Below, in pieces: positions 1-8,343 of a stretch of DNA of 64,000 bases. Below the pieces are notes generated by a model. The model was not told the DNA's origin and ran no database searches. It saw only the letters and a list, made by a program, of their open reading frames with translations. The first letter of the stretch is position 1, and the number at the start of each line of letters is the position of its first letter. The stretch is from the NCBI GenBank assembly GCA_036652815.1, contig JAVVVE010000004.1:59697-123696 (forward strand), in the 5' to 3' direction. The stretch comes from SZUA-378 sp036652815 (GTDB lineage: Bacteria; Bacillota; Clostridia; Lachnospirales; Lachnospiraceae). The position numbers and the translations under genes were made by a program.

Positions 1-877
1 TAACTCGCATCCCTCTTTTATGGATCTCTTCCACTACGCTGATAAAGAATCGGTTACTGGCTTCCAGATTCTCTTTATTGGTTACCCGGTCGATGTATCT
101 GGTGGCAAATCGGTTCTCATGCACACCTTCCGGCAGGAGTTCTCCTTCATCATGAACGATCTTCCCGATATGGGGATCGATATAGTCATAATCCTGGATA
201 TCATAGCCATGATTGGATGGAGATACAAAGAGTGGATTAAAATAGATCACATCAACGCCCAGTCCTTGTAAATAATCCAGTTTATCCAGAACACCCTGTA
301 AATCTCCGCCATAGAACTCCCGCACACCGTCGACTGCCGGATATTGGTTCCAATCGTCTACATGAACCGTTGATTCTCCCACATAGTTGTACTCATGTGT
401 CAATACGTCATTGGTTTTATCTCCATTATAGAATCTATCTACATAGATCTGATACATCACGGCACCTTTTGCCCAGTTAGGTGTCTTATATCCCGGTATT
501 AAAACAAAAGAGTCTCTCTCCTGTATCTCTCGAGCCGGCCCTCTTTTATTATAGTAACATGCTATCTTACCTACTACTACTTCAAAATAATAGCTAATCT
601 TTTCCGCATCCAGTTGTACTGCTATTTCATAGTAATCAAACATCGTATCTTCATAGGAAAAAGACATCAGTTGTCTGCTTCCATGGCAGATAAAGTATAC
701 TCTGTCTACATTGTTCTTGGCCGTACGAAACTGAATCTTCACTCTGCCAAACACACCGGGTTGAGAGGGTGATACATAATCTTCTGTCATATCACTAAAT
801 AATGCAGCTTTATTAAGAATAGGCCGCATTTCAGTAATATACTTCTGACTATTATCCAAAAATAAGTTTTCGCTCAT
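1..877 (-). CDS. GH13 alpha-amylase family glycosidase (neopullulanase/maltogenic amylase-like), 5' part
   Basis: This frame stays open from an ATG at 877 to the left edge, so only about 292 N-terminal residues are visible. The first ~130 residues look like the beta-rich N-terminal domain of neopullulanase-type enzymes. The (beta/alpha)8 barrel then begins with the GH13 signature AVMYQIYVDRFYNGD. The conserved stretch LGVDVIYFNPLFVSPSNHGY, which binds calcium and substrate in this family, is also present. No signal peptide is visible, so it is probably cytoplasmic and acts on imported maltodextrins or glycogen. The catalytic Asp/Glu residues lie beyond the window. The start is supported by an AAAGGTG ribosome site about 10 nt upstream. 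An overlapping ATG seven bases upstream closes after ten codons. Family call is firm; exact specificity is not. Confidence 0.85.
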   Translation of the reverse strand, partial: MSENLFLDNSQKYITEMRPILNKAALFSDMTEDYVSPSQPGVFGRVKIQFRTAKNNVDRVYFICHGSRQLMSFSYEDTMFDYYEIAVQLDAEKISYYFEVVVGKIACYYNKRGPAREIQERDSFVLIPGYKTPNWAKGAVMYQIYVDRFYNGDKTNDVLTHEYNYVGESTVHVDDWNQYPAVDGVREFYGGDLQGVLDKLDYLQGLGVDVIYFNPLFVSPSNHGYDIQDYDYIDPHIGKIVHDEGELLPEGVHENRFATRYIDRVTNKENLEASNRFFISVVEEIHKRGMRV

Positions 878-917
878 CTGTCATAAACACCTTTCTTATT
901 TCCACTCATCTTACTTT

Positions 918-946
918 ACTATATAGTATATGCACTCAAGATACAA
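918..946 (-). promoter_or_regulatory. Candidate sigma-A promoter for the GH13 gene
   Basis: On the minus strand TTGTAT (941-946) and TATAGT (918-923) are separated by 17 bp and sit about 40 nt upstream of the amylase start. The -35 is a weak match, so this is a plausible but unproven promoter. Confidence 0.4.
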
Positions 947-958
947 GTTCTTCTATAT

Positions 959-995
959 CAGAATAGGACAGCATCACGAACGCTGTCCTATTCTG
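959..995 (-). terminator. Perfect 14-bp hairpin between ftsH and the amylase gene
   Basis: CAGAATAGGACAGC (959-972) and its exact reverse complement (982-995) flank a 9-nt loop. The hairpin is reached by transcription leaving ftsH, so a terminator role is likely, but no good T-run follows on either strand. The rest of the 306-nt gene-free stretch 878-1183 holds only the amylase promoter and leader; nothing else was recognised at 996-1183. Confidence 0.45.
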
Positions 996-1183
996 AGAAG
1001 GTATTTCTTCTTATGGGGTATAGCAAAAAAACTGTGTAACTTATTGTAACATATTGGGGGGAGTTACAAGATGTATTATAACAAACGCCTATACTCCCGT
1101 CTATTTCTATGATTCACAAATATTACAATTATGATGTGCTGTTTTTGTGAAAAATATACAATAAAAGTGGATTGTGTAAGAAC

Positions 1184-2992
1184 TTAGACGAATAATTCTT
1201 CAAATTCTGCTCTCGTGATCTTCTCTTTCTCTAACAGAAGAGCTGCACATGCATGAAGAACCTTTTCGTTTTCCATAATAATCGTTTTCGCCTTGGCATA
1301 GCATTCGTCGATCATGCTCTTTACTTCTCTGTCAATCTCACCTGCGATAGATTCACTATGGCTTCTGGTATGTGCAAGGTCGCGGCCAATAAATACTTCA
1401 TCATCTTCATCATCATAGTTAATGACTCCGATATTATCCGACATACCAAACCGTGTTACCATCTTGCGTGCCAGCTTGGTTGCTTTTTTAATATCACTGG
1501 AGGCGCCTGTTGTAATATCGTCGAAGATCAATTCTTCTGCAATACGTCCGCCCAGAGATACCATGATCTCCTGCAGCATACGTCCTTTTGTATTAAACAT
1601 CTCATCTCGTTCCGGTAATGGCATAGTATAACCGGCTGCACCGAGTCCTGTTGGAATAATCGATACGGTATAGACAGGCCCCACCTCCGGCAGTGCATGG
1701 AATAAAATAGCATGGCCTGATTCATGATAGGCTGTAATCTTCTTTTCATTATCTGAGATAATACGGCTTCTCTTCTCTGAGCCGATCCCTACCTTGATAA
1801 AAGCTCTCTTGATGTCTTCCTGCATGATATAGCTTCTGTCTTCTTTGGCTGCCAAAATAGCGGATTCATTGAGTAGGTTCTCAAGGTCAGCCCCTGTGAA
1901 TCCTGCTGTCGTCTGTGCTATTTGCTGTAGGTCAACTTCTTCTGACATCGGTTTATTCTTGGCATGTACTCTGAGGATCTCTTCTCTGCCGCCTACATCC
2001 GGAGATGCAACACTTATCTTACGGTCAAAGCGTCCCGGTCTTAGGATAGCAGGATCCAGGATATCTACTCGGTTGGTCGCTGCGATTACGATGATCCCTT
2101 CATTGGCTCCAAATCCGTCCATCTCCACCAGTAGTTGATTTAAGGTCTGTTCTCTTTCATCATGTCCGCCGCCCATACCGGTTCCTCTGCGTCTGGCAAC
2201 TGCATCGATCTCATCAATAAAGATGATGCAGGGTGCATTTTTCTTGGCTTCGATAAACAGGTCTCTTACTCTGGAAGCACCGACACCTACAAACATCTCA
2301 ACAAAGTCGGATCCGGAGATACTAAAGAAAGGTACGCTTGCTTCTCCGGCGATTGCTCTTGCCAATAAGGTTTTACCGGTACCCGGTGCGCCTTCCAAGA
2401 GGACTCCTTTGGGGATTCTGGCTCCTACTTTGGTGAATTTAGCAGGTTCTTTTAGGAACTCGACTATCTCGGATAAGTCTTCTTTTTCTTCTTGCAGGCC
2501 GGCAACCTCTGCCAGTGTTATCTTATTCTCATCGGTGGATAATTTGGCACGGCTCTTTCCGAAATTCATCATCTTACCGCCACTGCCACCGCCGGCATTA
2601 CCGGCATTCATGGTTACAAATAAGAATACGACTACAATAAGCATCAGCAACATGGGCAGCATAGAGGTTAAGAACCAATTTTCTTTGGGAACATCTTTCA
2701 TCAGAGTATTGATGTTATTTGTTCTTAACAATTGTTCTGCCATCTTTACATCTGCTACATAGAGAACTTTTTTCTCGCCTGTTTTAAGGGTAAGATAAAC
2801 CCCTCCTGTCGGAGTTTCTTTATTTGGTTGAATCACAGCACTTGTAATCTCTCCTGCATCCAATTCTTGTTTAAATTCTGTATAGGTATACGTATTATCT
2901 TTTCCTTTGAGAGAGCTTATCCACATCGTTAGTAATAGTAACCCAAGGATAACTATAAAATACATATTTAACCCTTTACCGCTTTTGTTCAA
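1184..2992 (-). CDS. ftsH: ATP-dependent zinc metalloprotease FtsH
   Basis: Membrane-anchored AAA+ protease that extracts and degrades membrane and short-lived cytosolic proteins. Two membrane segments lie at about residues 10-27 and 108-128, with a small external domain between them. The AAA module has Walker A GAPGTGKT (201-208), Walker B IIFIDE (256-261) and an arginine-finger region ending LRPGRFDR. The protease domain has the zinc motif HESGH (423-427), and D500 in GASSDIKKAT is the expected third ligand. At 602 residues it is near the usual family length, with a short tail. The start is TTG at 2992 with GGAGG seven nucleotides upstream. It is the last gene of the tilS-hpt-ftsH run, a widely conserved Firmicutes order, 42 nt after hpt. 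Confidence 0.97.
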   Translation of the reverse strand: MNKSGKGLNMYFIVILGLLLLTMWISSLKGKDNTYTYTEFKQELDAGEITSAVIQPNKETPTGGVYLTLKTGEKKVLYVADVKMAEQLLRTNNINTLMKDVPKENWFLTSMLPMLLMLIVVVFLFVTMNAGNAGGGSGGKMMNFGKSRAKLSTDENKITLAEVAGLQEEKEDLSEIVEFLKEPAKFTKVGARIPKGVLLEGAPGTGKTLLARAIAGEASVPFFSISGSDFVEMFVGVGASRVRDLFIEAKKNAPCIIFIDEIDAVARRRGTGMGGGHDEREQTLNQLLVEMDGFGANEGIIVIAATNRVDILDPAILRPGRFDRKISVASPDVGGREEILRVHAKNKPMSEEVDLQQIAQTTAGFTGADLENLLNESAILAAKEDRSYIMQEDIKRAFIKVGIGSEKRSRIISDNEKKITAYHESGHAILFHALPEVGPVYTVSIIPTGLGAAGYTMPLPERDEMFNTKGRMLQEIMVSLGGRIAEELIFDDITTGASSDIKKATKLARKMVTRFGMSDNIGVINYDDEDDEVFIGRDLAHTRSHSESIAGEIDREVKSMIDECYAKAKTIIMENEKVLHACAALLLEKEKITRAEFEELFV

Positions 2993-3034
2993 CTTATGCC
3001 TCCTTCTATCAGGGCAAACCTCATTCTATATTAT

Positions 3035-3559
3035 TTACTCAAATACCACTTCTCCAATATAAGGAAGGGTACGGTGTTTCTGATCGTAATCTAATCCATA
3101 TCCTACTACAAATTTATCCGGAATCTGAAATCCCGTATAGTTTACTTTTACATCTACTACTCTGCGCTCCGGTTTATCTAACAGGGTGCATAATGCTAAA
3201 CTCTTAGGGCCTCTTTTCTCCAGCATCTCCAGAAGGTAGCTCAGGGTTCTCCCCGAATCCACAATATCTTCAATCACAATGACGTTTTTATTAACCAGTG
3301 GTTCATCGAGATCTTTTACGATCCTTACAACTCCGCTTGACTCGGTTTCACTGCCATAGCTGGATACAGACATAAAATCAATCGATGCCGGTATGGTGAT
3401 TCTCTTGGCTAATTCACACATAAAGAAGCTTCCACCCTTTAATACGCATACCAGATGTACTTCTTGTCCTGCATAGTCCTCACTAATCTGTGTTCCCAGC
3501 TCTTTGATCCTTGCGTTTACTTCTTCTTCTGTCAGCATAACTTTAATTTGCTCTGCCAT
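3035..3559 (-). CDS. hpt: Hypoxanthine phosphoribosyltransferase
   Basis: Purine salvage enzyme that joins hypoxanthine (and usually guanine) with PRPP to give IMP (or GMP). The PRPP-binding loop EDIVDSGRT is at residues 97-105. The active-site flexible-loop region has SSYGSET, and the base-binding lysine region is PDKFVVGYGLDY near the C-terminus. At 174 residues it is full length. Its start lies inside the end of tilS (17-nt overlap), so the two are probably translationally coupled, as in many Bacillota. In Bacillus HprT can form a complex with TilS; whether that holds here is not visible. Confidence 0.95.
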   Translation of the reverse strand: MAEQIKVMLTEEEVNARIKELGTQISEDYAGQEVHLVCVLKGGSFFMCELAKRITIPASIDFMSVSSYGSETESSGVVRIVKDLDEPLVNKNVIVIEDIVDSGRTLSYLLEMLEKRGPKSLALCTLLDKPERRVVDVKVNYTGFQIPDKFVVGYGLDYDQKHRTLPYIGEVVFE

Positions 3560-4997
3560 GATCTTTTCCTCCTATCATGTGTATCTCCAGAATATGCTTT
3601 GTATTCTGATCTACTTTGTACTGTTGACTGATTCGATATCCTATTACCCATAGGATATGTGGTCCGTCTGCTATCATATATGTCTTTTGTCTGATTGCCT
3701 GTGGTATCTTGCTATCGATCATATATTGCTTGAGCGACTTCTTATGATTTGACTCATCAATCGTCAAATAGTCTCCCTTTTTCCTCGTTCGCAATATCAC
3801 AGATTCTTCTATTTTATCATAATCAAACCATTTCGTATATGTATTTTCCGGAATTATTTCATTTCCGCATTTCTCCCATAGCCTTGTTTTTATCATACCC
3901 AATCCGGGTATCTCATATACGGTGTTGGGCAATAGGATATATCCCTCCGTCTCTTCTCGTACAGGCTCGTCCTCGGGTATCGTATAGATAGCCACAGACT
4001 CATACTCGCGTCTTGCGATACAGTGATAGGGTAGGCTGACCTGTTTCCCTACTTGTTTCGTTAGTAAGCTTAAGATCTGTTTGATATGCACGGATGTAAT
4101 GTCTTGCTTGCTGCCTGCTACCTGTTCCACGCAATGCATAATCAGATATTGTTGTATGATCGTATCCAGCGTCAGCATCGGCGTGATGGCTATGCGGAGC
4201 GTTGGTGAGGTTGTTGTTGGTGGTGGTGTTGTTGGTGGTGGTGTTGTTGGTGGTGGTGATGAGGTTGTTACGCAGGTGGCATAGGCTTGCAGGCTGAGCT
4301 TTTGCAGCAATCGTTCTACCTCTTCCAGTGTCTCTGCCGCCTCTACGATATGTTCGATTGCATGGCTGCAGATATTTTCTTCCACATAGGGAACTATCTG
4401 ATGGCGGATTTTATTTCTGGTATAGGTATCTTCTGCATTGGTTTTATCATCGCAATAAGGGGTATGGATGTTCGTGAGATATGTCTCTATCTGTGAGCGT
4501 GTTACACATAATAGGGGACGTATCACATGTTCGTGCACCGGCATAATACCGGCCATGCCTCTCACTCCGCTTCCTCTGAATAGGTGGAACAAGACTGTTT
4601 CCGCTCTGTCGTTCTGATGATGGGCAACCGCTATTTTCCCGTGCCCCACCTGTGCCAGTATCCGTTCAAAGGCTTCATAACGCACTTTACGTCCTGCTTC
4701 TTCGGTAGAGAGGTGTAAGGTATCTGCCAGAGCGGGTACATCCTCCTCGATCAGGTAAAAGGGCAGATGATATGTCTCACATAGTTTCTCCACATATGCT
4801 GCATCTGCTCCGGCCTCTGCGCGTATTCCATGGTTCACATGGACAACATGTATCGTAAAGGGGATATTGGATTGCAATTCTTGCAGGACAAAAAGCAGGC
4901 ATACCGAGTCTGCACCACCGGATACACCTACTATAATATGATCTCCCGGTTCTATCATCTGGTATTCTTCTACATAGGCTCGTATTTTGTCAATCAT
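3543..4997 (-). CDS. tilS: tRNA(Ile)-lysidine synthase TilS
   Basis: Converts C34 of the CAU-anticodon isoleucine tRNA to lysidine so that AUA is read as Ile; essential in most bacteria. The N-type PP-loop SGGADS is at residues 26-31. Further catalytic-domain motifs are VNHGIR, AHHQNDRAETVLFHLFRGSG and YCDDKTNAEDTYTRNKIRH. The 484 residues span the N-terminal domain, a linker helix region and the C-terminal substrate-binding domains. Unusual feature: a Pro/Thr stretch of three PPPTT repeats near residues 248-262, encoded by 15-bp tandem repeats, joins the catalytic part to the C-terminal part. The gene begins 69 nt after spoIIE and overlaps hpt by 17 nt. Confidence 0.95.
   Translation of the reverse strand: MIDKIRAYVEEYQMIEPGDHIIVGVSGGADSVCLLFVLQELQSNIPFTIHVVHVNHGIRAEAGADAAYVEKLCETYHLPFYLIEEDVPALADTLHLSTEEAGRKVRYEAFERILAQVGHGKIAVAHHQNDRAETVLFHLFRGSGVRGMAGIMPVHEHVIRPLLCVTRSQIETYLTNIHTPYCDDKTNAEDTYTRNKIRHQIVPYVEENICSHAIEHIVEAAETLEEVERLLQKLSLQAYATCVTTSSPPPTTPPPTTPPPTTTSPTLRIAITPMLTLDTIIQQYLIMHCVEQVAGSKQDITSVHIKQILSLLTKQVGKQVSLPYHCIARREYESVAIYTIPEDEPVREETEGYILLPNTVYEIPGLGMIKTRLWEKCGNEIIPENTYTKWFDYDKIEESVILRTRKKGDYLTIDESNHKKSLKQYMIDSKIPQAIRQKTYMIADGPHILWVIGYRISQQYKVDQNTKHILEIHMIGGKDHGRAN
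4212..4256 (-). repeat. 15-bp in-frame tandem repeat (about three copies) inside tilS
   Basis: The 15-nt unit GTTGTTGGTGGTGGT (plus-strand reading) is repeated about three times and encodes PPPTT units in TilS. It is flanked by partial GGTGGT copies. Unit length is a multiple of three, so copy-number change would keep the frame. Confidence 0.85.
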
Positions 4998-5066
4998 CTT
5001 TTCACCGATTCTCTCTGATTCTCTTATCTCGTGTTTCTTACAATATAGCGAATCTAAACTAAAAAA

Positions 5067-6305
5067 TCAACTCTCTTGTTCCGCTTCCCATATTCCGATG
5101 ACCATCACTGTCATATCATCTCTGATTTGTCCACTACTGGTGCAAATCACAAATTGGAGGATGTGATTGGCGATTTCCCTTGGATTCTCCATCTCAATCC
5201 GTCCAATAAACTCCTGTAGTCTATATACCGCATTCTCTTGGCCGAACACATCCATAACACCATCCGAAACCATGATGATATAGTCTCCGCTGATCAGAGA
5301 ACGGGTAACGCTCTCTACTTCCATCTGTTGAAAGATACCCAGTGGAAGGTTGTTCTCTTCTATTATCTCTATACTGTTATTTCTCTTTAAGTAGGATGCC
5401 GTTGCTCCTACTTTACTAAAAGTAGCGATCCCACTGTATAAGTCTATGGCACAGGCATCCAGTGTGGACATGTTCTGTTCTTCTTCTCTGGCAATCAGCA
5501 TGCCATTAATCATCTGTATCGCAGTCTCTCTGGCAAAGCCGGCTTCGAGGAGTTTCTCCAGCAAGTCTATCACCATGCCACTATCCCTGCAAGCTTTCTC
5601 TCCCGAACCCATGCCATCTGAGATCGCACATAGGAAGTTTCCATTGCTAACCTCCATAAAGGAATAATTATCACCGGACATCTTCTCATTTTCTTTTACC
5701 GCTTTTGCTACACCGGTCAATACCTCATAGGTGGGTTCTTCTACAAAAATAAAGGTTTCATATTCTTTTTGGATAAACATAAGGCTGTTTTTGACCGGAT
5801 GCAGTCTCTTATGTAAGAGGACAGACAGCAGTCCTGCCGTATCTTCCACTGTAAAATGTCTGTCTTTAATCATCTTCATCTGCATGCTGACTTCGATGTG
5901 TTGATTGTCATTCTCGATCATATAGATGTTTTGTATGAGGATCCCATGGCTCCTAAGCGATTGCATCAATTGTTTTTTTCTTTTATCATTGATGCGTAGC
6001 AGTTCATAGGATTCTTCTGCCACATGGGTCATAATCTGTGCCATTTCATTGAGATGGTCTGCCAGGATTCCCCTGTTTTCCAACAAACGACTTTTACAAA
6101 TGGCATTTTGTCTATCCTGGCTGTTTTTATGTTTGAGATAGCTCTGCTCCGATTCTTCCGTTTCACTCGGTAAGTACGTAAAAGTTTTTGCTAAATCCCG
6201 AAAGGTATCCGCATAGGTTAGTAATTTTTGTTTGCCATAAGCAGGCAGCAAAACTGCCTCCATTTTTATTTTTTTATATTCTCTGATTCCGGTTCTACGT
6301 AACAT
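5067..6305 (-). CDS. spoIIE: SpoIIE-type PP2C serine phosphatase lacking the membrane domain
   Basis: SpoIIE dephosphorylates the anti-anti-sigma factor SpoIIAA and so releases sigma-F in the forespore. The C-terminal PP2C domain is intact: metal-binding DGMGSG about 230 residues in, SDGVMD near residue 350, and DDMTVMVIG at the end. The usual protein is about 800 residues with some ten N-terminal membrane helices. Here there are only 412 residues and no hydrophobic segment, so a soluble form is predicted. The ATG at 6305 has AAAGGGGG about 10 nt upstream; a TTG at 6356 is in frame but has no ribosome site. Context between divIC and tilS fits the conserved spoIIE position. Activity on SpoIIAA is inferred. 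Confidence 0.85.
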   Translation of the reverse strand: MLRRTGIREYKKIKMEAVLLPAYGKQKLLTYADTFRDLAKTFTYLPSETEESEQSYLKHKNSQDRQNAICKSRLLENRGILADHLNEMAQIMTHVAEESYELLRINDKRKKQLMQSLRSHGILIQNIYMIENDNQHIEVSMQMKMIKDRHFTVEDTAGLLSVLLHKRLHPVKNSLMFIQKEYETFIFVEEPTYEVLTGVAKAVKENEKMSGDNYSFMEVSNGNFLCAISDGMGSGEKACRDSGMVIDLLEKLLEAGFARETAIQMINGMLIAREEEQNMSTLDACAIDLYSGIATFSKVGATASYLKRNNSIEIIEENNLPLGIFQQMEVESVTRSLISGDYIIMVSDGVMDVFGQENAVYRLQEFIGRIEMENPREIANHILQFVICTSSGQIRDDMTVMVIGIWEAEQES

Positions 6306-6333
6306 ATTGCCCATTCCCCCTTTTATTCTTCCC

Positions 6334-6399
6334 AGTATAGGATTGATAAGGAGCAATTTTTGTCAAATGCATGTCCCCGAATGATAAAATTTTTAGACA
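6334..6399 (-). promoter_or_regulatory. Putative Spo0A-type spoIIE promoter with 21-bp spacer and 0A-like boxes
   Basis: On the minus strand TTGACA (6361-6366) and TATACT (6334-6339) are 21 bp apart, too far for ordinary sigma-A promoters. Bacillus spoIIE and spoIIG are known for 21-22-bp spacers activated by Spo0A~P. Two 6-of-7 matches to the 0A box TGTCGAA are present: TGTCTAA at 6393-6399 (minus strand) and TGTCAAA at 6361-6367 (plus strand). Confidence 0.5.
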
Positions 6400-6430
6400 A
6401 AAAATGCGGACAGCTTGTGGCTTTCCGCAT
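6399..6430 (-). terminator. Rho-independent terminator after divIC
   Basis: ATGCGGA and TCCGCAT (6404-6410 and 6424-6430) form the stem on the minus strand, with an inner AGC/GCT pairing. A run of six T follows. It separates the yabP-yabQ-divIC transcript from spoIIE. Confidence 0.75.
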
Positions 6431-6462
6431 CTTACCTGATTATTATGATTGATTCTTCTGTT

Positions 6463-6768
6463 TTATTCTTCTGTTTTAAAGATAATCTCATCTTCATTCA
6501 CCAGACCGAGCTTGTCTTTCGCCACTTCTTCTGCATATTTCTTGGTCTTGGTATATTTACCAAATTCTTCAATCTCTTCGGTTCTACGTGCTTCTTCTGT
6601 CAATTGTTCTTCTAATTGTTCTTCTCGAACAAGGTAAGCTGCTTTTCTCTCTTTGAGTTCCATGCTCTTAATGCCGACCACAACCAGTAGCATTAACATA
6701 ACTGTTAATACCAGAAACATTCCTAATCTATTTTGTTTTTTCTTCCGAATTGCGATTCTACGTGACAT
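6463..6768 (-). CDS. divIC: Septum formation initiator family protein (DivIC/FtsL-like)
   Basis: Small single-pass division protein that partners DivIB and FtsL at the septum. A basic N-terminus is followed by one membrane segment at about residues 15-34. A coiled coil rich in Glu/Arg comes next, then the family C-terminal signature YAEEVAKDKLGLVNEDEIIF. At 101 residues it is the usual size. The ATG at 6768 is preferred over an in-frame TTG 21 nt upstream because the protein then begins with the short basic tail typical of the family. It sits directly after yabQ, as in Bacillus, and before a terminator. Confidence 0.85.
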   Translation of the reverse strand: MSRRIAIRKKKQNRLGMFLVLTVMLMLLVVVGIKSMELKERKAAYLVREEQLEEQLTEEARRTEEIEEFGKYTKTKKYAEEVAKDKLGLVNEDEIIFKTEE

Positions 6769-6798
6769 CCTTGTTCTCTCGCTTTCCAAACTGTGTCG

Positions 6799-7245
6799 CT
6801 ACTGTTTACATAACATTATTTTAACCATTTTTTTGAATAACGTCAACCTTTTTCTTAGGATTCGATGTAGTATATGTAATCGGTGAAGCATCGGGTGCAG
6901 CATACGCCCGAGTACTCGCTGTCCGGTCGATTGCACGCAGTTCAGGATTCTACTGGTATAAGTGACCACATAGTAGCTGAGCGTAGCCTTGTAAAAGAGC
7001 ATGCCCAATGTTGCCCCCAGGATGGCAAACCAGCGAAGGCTCCCATTACTTTCTTGATAAAACAGCAAAAAAATGCTGATAGAACAGCCGATCCAAAATA
7101 TCATATCTTCTATGGAAACAGCAATGAGGTTGTGCTTTACAACTCGTCTTAGAATACGTATCCCATCATACACCAGTGTAATCTCCATCCCCATGAGCAT
7201 GGCATGCATCAGAAAATATAATTCGTGTATAATATGAATGCTCAT
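6799..7245 (-). CDS. yabQ: Spore cortex biosynthesis protein YabQ
   Basis: Polytopic membrane protein of the forespore outer membrane, needed for cortex formation in Bacillus. The 148-residue sequence has hydrophobic segments near residues 5-25, 47-63 and 70-95. A strongly basic, histidine-rich C-terminal tail follows. Family assignment rests on this profile and on position between yabP and divIC, an order conserved in spore formers. It starts 20 nt after yabP, with GGGAG about 10 nt before the ATG. Confidence 0.85.
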   Translation of the reverse strand: MSIHIIHELYFLMHAMLMGMEITLVYDGIRILRRVVKHNLIAVSIEDMIFWIGCSISIFLLFYQESNGSLRWFAILGATLGMLFYKATLSYYVVTYTSRILNCVQSTGQRVLGRMLHPMLHRLHILHRILRKRLTLFKKMVKIMLCKQ

Positions 7246-7265
7246 ATCAGATAGACTCCCTTGGC

Positions 7266-7556
7266 TTACTTAAATAATCTCGCTAATATAGATTCTCCTT
7301 TTGCACCATAGGTGGTGGTCTCCGAATAGGTTAAGCTGTCAATCTTACCATCCACATCGACCTCCCCTTTCTCTAAGGTTAGTCGATTGACATGTAATTC
7401 ACTTCCTTTGATCATCAGCATCCCTTGGTCTGTCTCCAACAATACTTCATTCATATCAAAGGACAGTACGTCGGACACTCCGTTAATGGTACATGTCCGT
7501 CTATTTGTCAGCATCACTTTATGGATTCGTTGTTTCATGTTGCTTAAATCTTCCAT
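7266..7556 (-). CDS. yabP: Sporulation protein YabP
   Basis: Small all-beta spore protein of the YabP/YqfC family (96 residues), made in the mother cell in Bacillus and acting with YabQ. The family pattern is visible: N-terminal RRTCTINGVSDVLSFDMNEV, then LMIKGSELHVNRLTLEKGEV, and a C-terminal LTYSE segment. GGAGG lies six nucleotides before the ATG. It heads the yabP-yabQ-divIC group; no sigma-E promoter could be assigned with confidence in the 88-nt gap upstream. Confidence 0.9.
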   Translation of the reverse strand: MEDLSNMKQRIHKVMLTNRRTCTINGVSDVLSFDMNEVLLETDQGMLMIKGSELHVNRLTLEKGEVDVDGKIDSLTYSETTTYGAKGESILARLFK

Positions 7557-7644
7557 CGACAGCCTCCTTCTTCCGAGTATGATGTCCTTACAACATCATT
7601 CTCTTAAAGTATATTCAAAGGTCAGTCGGTTTATGTTACATCTC

Positions 7645-7884
7645 CTACAAATAACGAAACAGTTCTTTTGCTTCTTCTTTTTTTACAGTTTCCTGTACAT
7701 CCAGGACTTCTACCTTGACTTCTTTGTTCCCAAATCCTATCGTTATGATATCTCCTTCTTTTACATTAACCGATGCTTTCGCCGGTTTATCATTGACCAT
7801 CACTCTGCCTGCATCACAAGCTTCATTGGCCACGGTACGCCGTTTAATCAATCTCGATATCTTTAAATATTTATCTAATCTCAT
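7645..7884 (-). CDS. rqcP: S4-domain ribosome quality control factor RqcP
   Basis: A 79-residue protein that is almost entirely an S4 RNA-binding domain (MRLDKYLKISRLIKRRTVANEACDAGRV, in two parts). In Bacillus this family (YabO/RqcP) binds stalled 50S subunits and works with RqcH in adding alanine tails. Neighbours are HU upstream and yabP downstream, the same order as Bacillus hup-like/yabO/yabP. GGAGG is present before the ATG. Good match in size and motif. Confidence 0.9.
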   Translation of the reverse strand: MRLDKYLKISRLIKRRTVANEACDAGRVMVNDKPAKASVNVKEGDIITIGFGNKEVKVEVLDVQETVKKEEAKELFRYL

Positions 7885-7907
7885 AGCTTTGATTCCTCCT
7901 ATGAACT

Positions 7908-7954
7908 AAAAAGAAGTTTGACATCACGCATTTACACGTTTCGGTCAAACTTCT
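7908..7954 (-). terminator. Rho-independent terminator after the HU gene
   Basis: AGAAGTTTGAC and GTCAAACTTCT (7912-7922 and 7944-7954) form an 11-bp stem, followed on the minus strand by five T (7908-7912). It lies between the HU stop and rqcP. Confidence 0.8.
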
Positions 7955-7984
7955 TCTATCTCTCGTTTAGCGAGTTACATTAAA

Positions 7985-8263
7985 TTATTTGTTATTAACT
8001 AAATCCTTTAATGCTTTACCTGCTTTGAATTTCGGAGCTTTAGAAGCTGCAATCTTCATAACTGCGCCACTTTGTGGGTTTCTTCCTTCTCTTGCTGCTC
8101 TTTCAGATACTTCAAAAGTACCAAATCCAACTAATTGGATCTTATCACCTTTTTTTAATCCTGTTGCAACAACGTCTGTAAATGCTTTTAATGCTTTCTC
8201 AGCATCTTTCTTGGATAATCCTGCTTCGTCAGCCATAGCTGAGATTAATTCTGTTTTGTTCAT
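7985..8263 (-). CDS. hup: HU family DNA-binding protein
   Basis: Histone-like dimeric protein that bends and compacts DNA. The 92 residues show the classic HU layout: MNKTELISAMA start, helix-turn KKDAEKALKAF, IQLVGFGTFEV, then the DNA-clasping arm REGRNPQSG and the C-terminal FKAGKALKDLV. The ATG at 8263 has a perfect AGGAGG nine nucleotides upstream. The frame is open further upstream but that extension has no ribosome site. It has its own strong promoter and terminator, so it is probably monocistronic and highly expressed. Confidence 0.97.
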   Translation of the reverse strand: MNKTELISAMADEAGLSKKDAEKALKAFTDVVATGLKKGDKIQLVGFGTFEVSERAAREGRNPQSGAVMKIAASKAPKFKAGKALKDLVNNK

Positions 8264-8343
8264 TGTGAACTTCCTCCTCTTATACGAGTGTATTTTCTGT
8301 TTTTTATGTTTCGATGTCTGCTTTGGCGAAACACCTAATAACA

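Noticed and set aside
4081..4284. Valine/glycine-rich open frame on the plus strand inside tilS
   Set aside because: It is the antisense reading of the PPPTT repeat and lacks a start signal.
6306..6356. Longer spoIIE reading frame starting at TTG 6356
   Set aside because: It has no ribosome site and overlaps the promoter; the ATG at 6305 has a strong one.
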